60,000 bases of DNA from Symsagittifera roscoffensis (taxonomy: Eukaryota; Xenacoelomorpha; Acoela; Convolutidae): NCBI RefSeq assembly GCF_963678635.1, contig NC_087062.1, positions 40,163,676-40,223,675 on the forward strand. The letters are read 5' to 3'. Made by a program: the position numbers and the translations under genes. This document shows, one piece after another, positions 24,801 to 35,447 of this stretch (position 1 is the stretch's first letter; every line of letters begins with the position of its first letter). Below the pieces are notes generated by a model. It did no database searches. It was not told the origin of the DNA and saw only the letters and a list, made by a program, of their open reading frames with translations.

Positions 24801-27538
24801 TTAAGCTCGCAACCTGCATTTAAAATTTGAAAAAACAGAAATGTTTAAACCAGATTTTTGGACGCTAAGCACACTTTTTGATTTTTTTGGAATCAAAAAC
24901 ACGACTGTAAGGGCTTTAAGGTAATACATCTCTAAAACTCAAAGTTGAATATTTCCTTTTCAAACTCTAAGAGGTCGAAACTATTAGTTGTGACTTTTTT
25001 TATTACCCTGCTGACGACAAAAATACCGAACTAGGAATCCTTTTTTCGAATTCTTTGCCCGTATGAGATTTGTCTTTCCTTTTGGTATTTGATCATGGCT
25101 TTTTTCATCTGCTAAAGCCCCAAAACAGCTGCTTTGACAGGAGTTTCAAAGCTATTTTCTTTTCACCTATATGGGGCAATCTTGATCACTTCAGAAATGG
25201 GATAAATTTGTTAAATTTAGAAGTTTTCAGATGCATGGGTAACTTGAATTCGCTTAAACTGAATGATAAAAGAGAAACTCTTATTCGCGTTGTACAGTGG
25301 GTTACATAGGCTAAGGAATGCCGCACAAAGTTCCCCCAACTGATGAAAAATGATTTTTGTTAGTCTGTATATGTGATGGGCGTTGGTCGGTCAGCTCTGC
25401 GGGATGACAATATGAGAGTGTGGCACAATGAGTTCGGGGAGTTGAGTCGTGAGATGGTGGACTACAGGGACATGCTACTCGTAGACTACATTGAGGACTA
25501 CACAAACATCAGGTAGACGTGAAGATTTAAGTTTTCCTTGCTTTTACAATCATTCAAACAGCGCAGCGAACACGGGTCAAAGTCGACGGCTGAAGAAAAC
25601 ACTTTGGGAGTCGTGTTTCGTACCGTTTTAGACTAAATTACCTAGTCAAGTTGCTGTTCAAAACTCAATTTAGTCGCGTCAGAGTCAATTCAATCCGACA
25701 GAATATGCAGCCTGGTTTTCGAAAACAAAAAAGCAGTGGCCAAAATTTGCTTTGCTTTACACAACTACTTCAGTTTTAACAAAAAGCTTACACTTTGCCG
25801 GCTACTGTGCAAGTAACATAAAAAATTCCCAACAATTTCTACGCATGAAGAAACTTAGGTAATTAAAAAACTCAATATTTTTCTGTGTTGTTTAAATTAT
25901 GCAAAAAGTATTGAGAACCAAAAGGAATTGAGAAGCAAAAGGATGAGATCCAATTTAATACATACTTCTGTGACAGTGGCTGCTAGGCAATCATGTTTTA
26001 GTTTGAATTTTCATGTTTAAATTTATTCTTTTGTTTGAATTCTCTCATCTTTGCTGAAAAAAATTTGAAAGTCCTTGATGAAAAAAGTGAAATTAGGATA
26101 AAAGTTATGAAATAACACACGTATTTTAAATTAAGGTAGGCTAAGGTGAAACTGATATTATCCCCAGCAAAAAATGATTACAAAAAACAATCAACCGCAT
26201 TTGTCGTTGATATCAACTGCAGCTGTTGATATTTTTTGCTTGTAGCTACTTTGGGTTGAAGTATGCCGATTTGATAATGAAAAATGAAACATCAATTTAT
26301 GATTCAGCGTTAAATTGGTGGCTGGTTTGCACTATGCGAAGCACCACTGCCATGATGTCGATTACATAATGGTAGTGCACGATGACGTCATGATCAGGCG
26401 GGACTGGCTTATACCCTACTTGTGGGAACTACCTTCTCACAACTTCATTGGAGGGGACTGCGCAGATGTAAGATCATACATCAATAGTTTCGACCCTTGT
26501 AGTTAAATCCTTGTAGTTCAACCCTTGTAGCTCAACACTTGTATCAATATACGGCCTCCATGATCCCTGCTCCCCAACCCAATATCAAAGTCCCTACTTC
26601 ACCTAATGTTTATGTTGACTCTATAATGGCTTCTAAGAGCACAAATTCTGTGATTTAGAGTAGGAAACCAGACCGCAACCCAAACTCGAAGTTTTATGTG
26701 GGCAAACAAGAGTTCGAACACGAGGTGTACCCGTCATTCTGCTATGGGTCAGCTGTCATTATGACCCCGGATATCAGGGACAAACTTCTAGCTCAGGTAT
26801 GGGACTTGTTTTCAATTAATATCAAATTGGTTTCAGGCAGTTCGGCTCTTTTCCACTTCTGCCCACTGTTGAGTTTCAGTTTCGAAAAACTAATTTTGCG
26901 TGGTCATAATGCAATGAAACTTTGCATTGTGAACAATTTGTTCTTCATACTTTACATCGTAACATCACGCATTCAGTCATTTTAGCATGCAAGACAACTG
27001 AGAAAATGGAAAATTGGGGGGGGGGGGGGGGGTAGAGCCGACAGTTTAAGTAACATTTATTGGTCTTGCAAAATCATATTACTTAAATTAAATTATAAGT
27101 TATTAATACTATTCCTATAATTTTTAAAAACCTGGATGGGTTGCATTTAGCTAATATTTAGACAGCGTTTTTTTTTCAAAAAAAAGTGAAAAATCAAATT
27201 GATAGATTCATTTTCTCTTTAAAACGTTCTCCTCGTGCAAATAAACAGAATAAAATAAACAAATCTGTTGTTTTTTGTAGACTGCGATTACGCCCTACTT
27301 CAAGCGGGACGACGTCTACTTGGGCATGTTGATGCGGGACGCCAACATCTCGCCGGTGACGATGCCGAATGTAAGACACGAGGTGAAAGACATGCGATAC
27401 TGTGCAGTGAAGAATCTTCTGATGCTGCAGCCGGTGCCAATGGCTAGACAGAAGATGCTAAGAGAGGAGCACGAGAGATTCGAAGACGAGGGGAGGAAGT
27501 GTACTCCCGAAAAAGGGTCTCAGGGTGGGGAGCTGTAA
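15535..27538 (+). CDS. Beta-1,3-glycosyltransferase, GT31 family, six exons
   Basis: This type II Golgi enzyme should transfer galactose or N-acetylglucosamine in beta-1,3 linkage from a UDP-sugar. Exons are 15535-15816, 17292-17396, 25364-25512, 26308-26467, 26659-26796 and 27281-27538, with phases 0,0,2,0,0. They give about 363 residues, normal for the family. The order seen is a signal-anchor helix (residues about 7-30), the TRQQLRLSWA motif (usual RxxIRxTW), the REMVDYRDMLLVDYIEDY block (usual E...Y.DII..DF.DSY), VKLVAGLHYAKHHC, YIMVVHDDV at the DxD site, EVYPSFCYGSAVIMT, and KRDDVYLGMLM (usual EDVYxG). The first aspartate of the family DDD is histidine here, which may change metal or donor binding. 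Intron 1 uses a GC donor. The exact acceptor sugar cannot be read from sequence. Confidence 0.92.
17292..17396 (+). CDS. GT31 exon 2 (start of catalytic domain)
   Basis: The acceptor is TTTATTTAG and the donor is GAG before GTATGC. The 35 codons encode VVLFVIVTMSRNYYTRQQLR and the SWALPD text. That text is equivalent to the first beta strand and the RxAIRxTW motif that binds the nucleotide sugar in GT31 enzymes. This exon is missing from the partial copy at 1-2085. Confidence 0.9.
17430..17587 (+). repeat. GAGTCGCAACATAAA minisatellite, left half
   Basis: Several copies of GAGTCGCAACATAAAG lie directly left of retroelement B. The same motif resumes directly right of it (22850-22930), so the element appears to have inserted into the array. 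Confidence 0.6.
17795..18266 (+). pseudogene. gag: Element B gag-like relic
   Basis: An ATG just after the left LTR opens a 44-codon frame ending at 17929. A second frame, open from 17883 to 18266, continues with a charged helical text (IEKLKDLVESEIDISSLESA). The two frames overlap, which suggests one gag-like gene with a frameshift. Further on (about 18674) a CKKCKYKRHF text fits the CxxCxxxxH part of a nucleocapsid zinc knuckle, with the last cysteine missing. Confidence 0.5.
19540..21330 (+). pseudogene. pol: Element B pol relic (RT and integrase)
   Basis: The RT active site reads FVDDF near 19627-19641, with both aspartates kept, followed by a helical text (FLEHFEHFEIFDW). Near 20947-21000 a GDHRSNGVVEILIRTVK text contains the third catalytic residue of the integrase core and its usual NG-VE setting. 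Many stops separate these blocks. The motifs differ clearly from element A (WTNGLVE), so the two elements are different families. Confidence 0.65.
22007..22321 (+). other. Element B 3' open stretch (unknown)
   Basis: 104 codons are open downstream of the integrase relic, rich in proline, serine and lysine, with a WSPKELNDL text. It ends about 350 bases before the right LTR. It could be the end of pol or an extra 3' ORF. No family is recognised. Confidence 0.3.
22850..25363. other. Remainder of GT31 intron 2: dispersed repeats, no exon seen
   Basis: The first about 80 bases are the right half of the GAGTCGCAACATAA array. From about 23700 to 24700 there are degenerate copies of a GATCATTTTTTGTAAAGTTATGGGGGTTTGAAA text, which is the inverse of text in the 40131-41189 hairpin repeats. 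I see no further coding exon before 25364. Confidence 0.5.
25364..25512 (+). CDS. GT31 exon 3
   Basis: The acceptor is TTTTGTTAG and the donor is CAG before GTAGAC; it ends in phase 2. It encodes the VMGVG strand and the acidic EMVDYRDMLLVDYIEDYTN segment, a hallmark GT31 block. Intron 2 upstream is about 8 kb because it carries retroelement B and other repeats. Confidence 0.92.
26308..26467 (+). CDS. GT31 exon 4 (DxD region)
   Basis: The acceptor is GATTCAG and the donor is GCAGAT before GTAAGA. It encodes VKLVAGLHYAKHHC, then VDYIMVVHDDVMIRRDWL, then the NFIGGDCAD text. The DxD site reads HDD instead of DDD. Confidence 0.93.
26659..26796 (+). CDS. GT31 exon 5
   Basis: The acceptor is GTGATTTAG and the donor is CTCAG before GTATGG. 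It encodes 46 residues: RKPDRNPNSKFYVGKQEF, then EVYPSFCYGSAVIMTPDI. This matches the conserved R...KWYV...YP.Y..G.GYV.S segment of GT31. Confidence 0.93.
26844..27039 (+). mobile_element. MITE-like element in GT31 intron 5, with a G17 run
   Basis: This is a shorter relative of the 14868 element. The left end is GGCTCTTTTCC, the internal text TTGTTCTTCATACTTTACATC matches 480-530, and the right end is a 17-G run (27016-27032) followed by TAGAGCC. The G run sits where the complete copy has AGGTGGGGG, so it looks like slippage growth of the inverted repeat. Confidence 0.6.
27281..27538 (+). CDS. GT31 exon 6 (catalytic base region and C-terminus)
   Basis: The acceptor is TTTTTTGTAG. The 85 codons run to TAA at 27536-27538. 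KRDDVYLGMLMRDANI carries the acidic pair that supplies the catalytic base in the family. It is followed by a charged tail with one further cysteine (GRKCTPEKG). The last 69 bases, from codon CAC 27470, are repeated at 31928-31996 because the 4.46-kb tandem duplication starts inside this exon. Confidence 0.92.
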   Translation, partial: TAITPYFKRDDVYLGMLMRDANISPVTMPNVRHEVKDMRYCAVKNLLMLQPVPMARQKMLREEHERFEDEGRKCTPEKGSQGGEL

Positions 27539-27728
27539 AAAAAGTACAAACAACCAAAAATGGTTGCATAATTCAGTTGGCCCGTATAACTTGGGAAAAT
27601 CCAGAAAAGAAAACAAGATAGGAAAACAAAATTTATAATTGAATAATAATGCGAGCAGGAAAAAATTAAGACAGGCTCATTACATTCATAATTTTATTTG
27701 TGCATATTTACTCATAATTGCTTAAAAT

Positions 27729-27734
27729 AATAAA
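27729..27734 (+). promoter_or_regulatory. Probable polyadenylation signal of the GT31 gene
   Basis: An AATAAA hexamer lies about 190 bases after the stop codon. Its duplicate is at 32186-32191. Confidence 0.45.
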
Positions 27735-28564
27735 AGTTGTTGTTTATGAAAAAAATCTTGAAATAGAATTTCGTAACTTTGATTCCTTTTCTTGAAAAAA
27801 GCTTGGGTGATATGAAACGAAAAAAAATAGCAACGAGAAATCAAGTACATTGGGACTTTTTATACGTTTTGAGGAGTGTTTCTGAAGGATCGTTTAGGAA
27901 GGAGAACCTGGATTCGTAGCAGTCCCCAATCCTTGCAGAGTGATTTTAGAAGAGCAGATAATAGAGTCCATGGCAGAACCGATTGCACAAGTATGAAATA
28001 ACATGTAAACTGACATTTCTGTACACTAATTTTGTGCCTACCAGTCATTTGCTGAACAGAGAATGGTTCCAAGTTGTGATGAAACCGACAAAAACGAAGT
28101 ATTCTGTTCATTTGTACAGAAAGAAAAGAGTCCAAGAGCAAAAAAAACCAACCAAACTTTAAAATATATGTGCTCATCGGTAAAATAAGTATAAGAATTG
28201 CCAATACTAGTACGGAAAAAAAAAACAATTAAAAAATTAGCAGTTACACTCAGTACTTTCTCCTATGAATAGAATTAAGTTTTTTGAATTAACTCAACCT
28301 TAGTAAAACTTTTTTTTGTCGTTTGCATTTTGGACTCTTTTCGTACTTAAGCTAACAAAAATTTCATCAATTAGCCAAAAAAAATTTTATGCGGGTTTTT
28401 GCTCTCAGACTTTTTTGCTCTAGCACTGTTCTGCTTAGAGCTCCAGTGCCACAAAAAAGACCAAAATTTTTCGAGCGAAAGCAAACCTGAGATGGGTCGA
28501 ACGATTTTTGGAAATTTTTTGTTTCTTGATAAAGTGAGACAATGAAACTTACCCGTTTTTGGTC

Positions 28565-28830
28565 GAGAAACTTATTTATAAAGGGTCGAACACATGTAAA
28601 AAGTTCGGTTGAGACAGTTGAAAAAAGTTAAAACATCTCAATTTCTCTTGGACGAAAAAGTCTAAACATATCTGAATCGGGTAAAAAAAAGTCGACAACT
28701 TGTTCGTTGAGTCGACAAAATCAAACCATACCAGAATTTGGTCGAGAAAGTCGAAGTGTACCAAAATTTGTTCAAGACGGTTGAAAACATACCGATTCTC
28801 GGTCAAAAAAGCCGAAACATAAATTGAGCA
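28565..28830. repeat. Degenerate 33-bp minisatellite (duplicated at 33022-33287)
   Basis: About eight units resemble GGTCGAGAAAGTCGAAACAT. Because the unit is 33 bp, the minus strand reads as an 11-residue periodic ORF (28576-28806), which I regard as a by-product. A further diverged array lies at 29800-30050 and its copy at 34257-34508. Confidence 0.65.
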
Positions 28831-30487
28831 CTTTAACTCGGCTACGAGCTAATATTAAGTTCATATCGGCACAATACGAGAGTTACACACGGTTGGGATC
28901 AGTTATTTTTCATATTTAAAAATTGACTTGACATGCTGAATTCGAATCGCTCTACTTAATTACTAGCTTTTTTGTCTTAGACAGTTTTGCTTGGCCAATC
29001 ATTTTTAATTGGCTGAAGTGTTATTGCAATCTTCTTCTAAATATACTTTGACTTTTTAATGTTCATTAAAACATGAACGGCAACATCTCGCGCAACTGAA
29101 CTCGGAAATATTGGAATGAGGTTAGCGGTCGGTCGGATGAGTTCAATCAAACTTTTTTTGAGGGCGTTTAATTTTTTGTGTAGTTCAACCTAAAGATGCG
29201 GGCGAGACAATTTTCAGACAAAACTAGTTAAAAGTCATTTAAAAAACATAATCTCGATTAGAAGTTGTGCAAAGTTTGGCCGTAAATCAGAAAAGAATGA
29301 CCGGTCAGGCGCAGAATGGTCTAAAACCAAAAACAGTCCAATAGCAGAAAAACCAGGAAAACAATAAAAATACGGATTCGTCGATAAACTAAGTATTATG
29401 ATCGACTATACTATAAATGAAATGATTAAATTCTTTAAAAAATAGTAATTTCACTCTGTACTTTTTCCTTTTAATAGAACTCATTTTGTTTAAATAACTC
29501 AATTTTATAATAACTTTTTTATTTGTAATTTTGACGCTCCTCGTACTTGATTTTGTCAATTAGCAAACAAAAACTTTTTTGCGTGCTTCCACTCTCATAT
29601 TTTTTCTGCTCTAGGACCATTCTACTTTTTGCTCCAAAGTCACATAAAGGATAAAACAATTCTACAAAATTAACAAATCGCAGATGGGTCAAATGAATTT
29701 TGGAATTTTCTTTTCTGTTCAGAAATGTGAGACAGTCGGAACACCCTCTTTTGGACGAATAATTCACAAAAATTTTATGCGGATTCAATAAATTTTTCTA
29801 AATGTCGGCTGAGACAGTTGAGAAAGTAAAAACCTTTCAATTTTTGGACAAAAAATTCAAAATATCTGGACAAGGTCGAACAAAGTCCAAACTTTTTTTA
29901 TTGAGTTCAGAAAGTGGAAGCATGCCAAAATTTAGTCAGGAAAGTTCAAACGTACTATATGTTGGTCGGGAAAATTGAAACATACCAAATTTGTCCGAGA
30001 CATTCGATTATACCAATTCTTGATTCAAAAAATCGAAAACAAAATTTGAGCGCTTCAACTTGGCTACAAACTAATTTAAAGTTTATACTGGCACTTTCCA
30101 ACCATTAAATTACGGTTAAAATCACTGATAGGTCAAGTTTAATGGTTGATGTAGTATGCTAAATTCGAACATTCGCCGAATCGCGCCACTTCTTTTCAAG
30201 CTATTAACTAAGACCGTTTCGACTGGCTGACCATGCTTAGTTAACAATGTTAGTCCAATCTTTTTTTAGCTAAAATTTGACTTTTTCCCAATTCAATCAT
30301 ACTTGAACGGCATCATCTCGTGCATCCATCTAAACTGGGAGCAACTGAGCAATCTTAACGGTTGAGTTCAATCGAAATTGTTATTTGAGGAAGGTTAAAT
30401 TTTTGAGGAATTCAATTTAACGATGCGGTTGAGAGGGTGATACGCTGATATTCAGCCAGACTAAAAAACGATCGCGTACGACTGTGA

Positions 30488-30751
30488 TCATTTTCTCTGG
30501 TGGTCGTCAGGAGATGGTGATCCCCTACTTTTTCCATAGAAGAAAGCAAAAAAAGCTTGCGGCTTGCTGCCAAGCGAAACGTGATTTGGGGTTAACGCTT
30601 CTAACTCACTTGTATCGTCCCTAACCGGATTGATTGACCAAGATTTCAGAGCTTGCTCAATTAGACACAAAATTGTCCCTAGCACTATTTCGGTAGCACG
30701 ACTACTGCCAGGATCTCGTAGAGGACACGCATTACACTTAATGGCATGCAC
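30488..30751 (-). pseudogene. BEL/Pao integrase relic, duplicated copy
   Basis: The minus strand is open for 87 codons. It contains ELEALTPNHVSLGSKP, closely resembling the (D)LEPLTPNHFLLGRP motif near the end of BEL/Pao integrases. Only a fragment is present because the duplication copied only the 3' part of the element. It is inactive. Confidence 0.7.
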
Positions 30752-30833
30752 CAGTTCGATTTAATTTCAGACTGTTGGTAGATGCAAGTCATTTGTGCGT
30801 GAAAACGGCTTAAGTCTATCGTGATGCGAAGCA

Positions 30834-30990
30834 AAGTCCGCTCAATGCCCATCAAATTTCAATCTGCGAATAGAAGTCCGCTCAATGCCCATCAAATTTT
30901 ATTTTGCGAATGGAAGTCCGCTCAATGCCCATCAAATTTGAATTTGCGAATGGAAGTCCGCTCAATGCCCATCATCGTTTAATTTGCGCC
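30834..30990. repeat. 40-bp tandem repeat, about four units
   Basis: Starts at 30834, 30874, 30914 and 30954 each read AAGTCCGCTCAATGCCCATC, followed by a variable AAATTT.AAT.TGCGAAT tail. An identical array sits in the second duplication unit. Confidence 0.9.
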
Positions 30991-31927
30991 AAGTGATGAT
31001 GTCAGGTCTACTGCTGAGACAAGCGAAGAGAATCTTTTGTCGGTGCTCCTACGTGTCGGGATCTAAAACTTTCCGAAGTATTCTCCACTTGTGATTGAAA
31101 AAAGGAATTGCTTTTAGCTGAGCCATTTGATCGTTAGATTGAAAATCATCGGTGTAACGATCTTTTGCTTTCCGTTTAGGACGTATTACGCAGTGGTATA
31201 AAGTAAACCTCAGTGTTTAAAGTAATCCTATTTTAGTAAATTATAATTTTATAACGGAACGCATGAATTCCAATCCTTGATGCAAACGCTAATATGCACA
31301 TTACCAATTAACAATCTAGCTAGTGGCAGATGGGTGTCAAACAAAACTGCATTTGTGACATTGCAAATGGTTGAAGGAAAGTTATCCGCCGTATCAATAA
31401 TTAGGGAGACCGTAAGAATTGTCCTAAAGCTTAAACCGCATTGCCAGATCTTTCGAAAAAATTTTAGGGGGTTTAAATTCCAACTTGCTACACTGAAATA
31501 GTTTACTTGATGGCCTTAATTTGAATTTACTTTGATACCATTCAAATAGATTTTTCCTAATTAAACTCATGCTCACATGTCATGACTGAAGCATCATCGG
31601 CAGCAAAAGTAGAAGGCAACTCCACCCAATTGTCGACCTCGCAAGACGAACCCTTTAAGTAAATTTTAATAGTGTTAGCTTGGTCGGATTAATCAAAGAG
31701 TGTTCGGACTAGCATCCCAGCTGCTTTTCTAGGGGGTTCCCGAAGAGTTTTTCGCATATGGGTATCAGCTGGTTCATTGCGCTCACAAGGTGATGCCATT
31801 TGTCAGTGATGGCTGACTCGAGGATTTCGTTGACGCGGCTACCGACAAAAATAGGCAGCTGATCATTGGAATTGTGTCACCAACTCTAAGACAGTGGATT
31901 AATTCGCTCATATAAAGAATTGATGAT

Positions 31928-31996
31928 CACAAGAGATTCGAGGACGAGGGGAGGAAGTGTACTCCTGAAAAAGGGTCACAGGGTGGGGAGCTGTGA
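31928..31996 (+). pseudogene. Duplicated tail of GT31 exon 6
   Basis: The last 23 codons of exon 6 are copied without the rest of the gene. The reading frame is kept, with one replacement (E to K), three synonymous changes, and the stop changed from TAA to TGA. No splice acceptor lies directly before it. Confidence 0.85.
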
Positions 31997-34944
31997 AAAA
32001 AGTACAAACAACCAAAAATGGTTGCATAATTCAGTTGGCCCGTATAACTTGGGAAAATCCAGAAAAGAAAACAAGATAGGAAAACAAAATTTATAATTGA
32101 ATAATAATGCGAGCAGGAAAAAATTAAGACAGGCTCATTACATTCATAATTTTATTTGTGCATATTTACTCATAATTGCTTAAAATAATAAAAGTTGTTG
32201 TTTATGAAAAAAATCTTGAAATAGAATTTCGTAACTTTGATTCCTTTTCTTGAAAAAAGCTTGGGTGATATGAAACGAAAAAAAATAGCAACGAGAAATC
32301 AAGTACATTGGGACTTTTTATACGTTTTGAGGAGTGTTTCTGAAGGATCGTTTAGGAAGGAGAACCTGGATTCGTAGCAGTCCCCAATCCTTGCAGAGTG
32401 ATTTTAGAAGAGCAGATAATAGAGTCCATGGCAGAACCGATTGCACAAGTATGAAATAACATGTAAACTGACATTTCTGTACACTAATTTTGTGCCTACC
32501 AGTCATTTGCTGAACAGAGAATGGTTCCAAGTTGTGATGAAACCGACAAAAACGAAGTATTCTGTTCATTTGTACAGAAAGAAAAGAGTCCAAGAGCAAA
32601 AAAAACCAACCAAACTTTAAAATATATGTGCTCATCGGTAAAATAAGTATAAGAATTGCCAATACTAGTACGGAAAAAAAAACAATTAAAAAATTAGCAG
32701 TTACACTCAGTACTTTCTCCTATGAATAGAATTAAGTTTTTTGAATTAACTCAACCTTAGTAAAACTTTTTTTTGTCGTTTGCATTTTGGACTCTTTTCG
32801 TACTTAAGCTAACAAAAATTTCATCAATTAGCCAAAAAAAATTTTATGCGGGTTTTTGCTCTCAGACTTTTTTGCTCTAGCACTGTTCTGCTTAGAGCTC
32901 CAGTGCCACAAAAAAGACCAAAATTTTTCGAGCGAAAGCAAACCTGAGATGGGTCGAACGATTTTTGGAAATTTTTTGTTTCTTGATAAAGTGAGACAAT
33001 GAAACTTACCCGTTTTTGGTCGAGAAACTTATTTATAAAGGGTCGAACACATGTAAAAAGTTCGGTTGAGACAGTTGAAAAAAGTTAAAACATCTCAATT
33101 TCTCTTGGACGAAAAAGTCTAAACATATCTGAATCGGGTAAAAAAAAGTCGACAACTTGTTCGTTGAGTCGACAAAATCAAACCATACCAGAATTTGGTC
33201 GAGAAAGTCGAAGTGTACCAAAATTTGTTCAAGACGGTTGAAAACATACCGATTCTCGGTCAAAAAAGCCGAAACATAAATTGAGCACTTTAACTCGGCT
33301 ACGAGCTAATATTAAGTTCATATCGGCACAATACGAGAGTTACACTCGGTTGGGATCAGTTATTTTTCATATTTAAAAGTTGACTTGACATGCTGAATTC
33401 GAATCGCTCTACTTAATTACTAGCTTTTTTGTCTTAGACAGTTTTGCTTGGCCAATCATTTTTAATTGGCTGAAGTGTTATTGCAATCTTCTTCTAAATA
33501 TACTTTGACTTTTTAATGTTCATTAAAACATGAACGGCAACATTTCGCGCAACTGAACTCGGAAATATTGGAATGAGGTTAGCGGTCGGTCGGATGAGTT
33601 CAATCAAACTTTTTTTGAGGGCGTTTAATTTTTTGTGTAGTTCAACCTAAAGATGCGGGCGAGACAATTTTCAGACAAAACTAGTTAAAAGTCATTTAAA
33701 AAACATAATCTCGATTAGAAGTTGTGCAAAGTTTGGCCGTAAATTAGAAAAGAATGACCGGTCAGGCGCAGAATGGTCTAAAACCAAAAACAGTCCAATA
33801 GCAGAAAAACCAGGAAAACAATAAAAATACGGATTCGTCGATAAACTAAGTATTATGATCGACTATACTATAAATGAAATGATTAAATTCTTTAAAAAAT
33901 AGTAATTTCACTCTGTACTTTTTCCTTTTAATAGAACTCATTTTGTTTAAATAACTCAATTTTATAATAACTTTTTTATTTGTAATTTTGACGCTCCTTG
34001 TACTTGATTTTGTCAATTAGCAAACAAAAACTTTTTTGCGTGCTTCCACTCTCATATTTTTTCTGCTCTAGGACCATTCTACTTTTTGCTCCAAAGTCAC
34101 ATAAAGGATAAAACAATTCTACAAAATTAAACAAATCGCAGATGGGTCAAATGAATTTTGGAATTTTCTTTTCTGTTCAGAAATGTGAGACAGTCGGAAC
34201 ACCCTCTTTTGGACGAATAATTCACAAAAATTTAAGCGGATTCAATAAATTTTTCTAAATGTCGGCTGAGACAGTTGAGAAAGTAAAAACCTTTCAATTT
34301 TTGGACAAAAAATTCAAAATATCTGGACAAGGTCGAACAAAGTCCAAACTTTTTTTATTGAGTTCAGAAAGTGGAAGCATGCCAAAATTTAGTCAGGAAA
34401 GTTCAAACGTACTATATGTTGGTCGGGAAAATTGAAACATACCAAATTTGTCCGAGACATTCGATTATACCAATTCTTGATTCAAAAAATCGAAAACAAA
34501 ATTTGAGCGCTTCAACTTGGCTACAAACTAATTTAAAGTTTATACTGGCACTTTCCAACCATTAAATTACGGTTAAAATCACTGATAGGTCAAGTTTAAT
34601 GGTTGATGTAGTATGCTAAATTCGAACATTCGCCGAATCGCGCCACTTCTTTTCAAGCTATTAACTAAGACCGTTTCGACTGGCTGACCATGTTTAGTTA
34701 ACAATGTTAGTCCAATCTTTTTTTAGCTAAAATTTGACTTTTTCCCAATTCAATCATACTTGAACGGCATCATCTCGTGCATCCATCTAAACTGGGAGCA
34801 ACTGAGCAATCTTAACGGTTGAGTTCAATCGAAATTGTTATTTGAGGAAGGTTAAATTTTTGAGGAATTCAATTTAACGATGCGGTTGAGAGGGTGATAC
34901 GCTGATATTCAGCCAGACTAAAAAACGATCGCGTACGACTGTGA

Positions 34945-35208
34945 TCATTTTCTCTGGTGGTCGTCAGGAGATGGTGATCCCCTACTTTTTCCATAGAAGA
35001 AAGCAAAAAAAGCTTGCGGCTTGCTGCCAAGCGAAACGTGATTTGGGGTTAACGCTTCTAACTCACTTGTATCGTCCCTAACCGGATTGATTGACCAAGA
35101 TTTCAGAGCTTGCTCAATTAGACACAAAATTGTCCCTAGCACTATTTCGGTAGCACGACTACTGCCAGGATCTCGTAGAGGACACGCATTACACTTAATG
35201 GCATGCAC
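34945..35208 (-). pseudogene. BEL/Pao integrase relic, original copy
   Basis: Same 87-codon open stretch and motif as 30488-30751. This copy is in line with upstream BEL/Pao parts at about 36247-36340 (a FVGSRVNEI...KWHH text typical of the RNase H to integrase linker) and 37376-37654, all on the minus strand. Confidence 0.7.
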
Positions 35209-35290
35209 CAGTTCGATTTAATTTCAGACTGTTGGTAGATGCAAGTCATTTGTGCGTGAAAACGGCTTAAGTCTATCGTGATGCGAAGCA

Positions 35291-35447
35291 AAGTCCGCTC
35301 AATGCCCATCAAATTTCAATCTGCGAATAGAAGTCCGCTCAATGCCCATCAAATTTTATTTTGCGAATGGAAGTCCGCTCAATGCCCATCAAATTTGAAT
35401 TTGCGAATGGAAGTCCGCTCAATGCCCATCATCGTTTAATTTGCGCC
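35291..35447. repeat. 40-bp tandem repeat, copy in duplication unit 2
   Basis: Same four units as 30834-30990, with no difference seen. Confidence 0.9.

Larger units (their letters stand above)
27470..31927 (+). repeat. 4.46-kb tandem duplication, unit 1
   Basis: The unit is repeated head to tail at 31928-36386. By eye, about eight differences occur over 4.4 kb, so the duplication is recent or an assembly artefact. Unit 1 begins inside GT31 exon 6. It carries the 3' UTR, two diverged about 1-kb sub-repeats (28235-29230 and 29440-30440), 33-bp and 40-bp minisatellites, and part of a minus-strand BEL/Pao element. Confidence 0.93.

Noticed and set aside
28576-28806. Minus-strand ORF with an 11-residue periodic hydrophobic/acidic pattern
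   Set aside because: The period follows from the 33-bp minisatellite; there is no start context, splice sites or family match.
30834-30990. CRISPR-like array (four 40-bp units)
   Set aside because: Units are contiguous without variable spacers, and the context is animal DNA.
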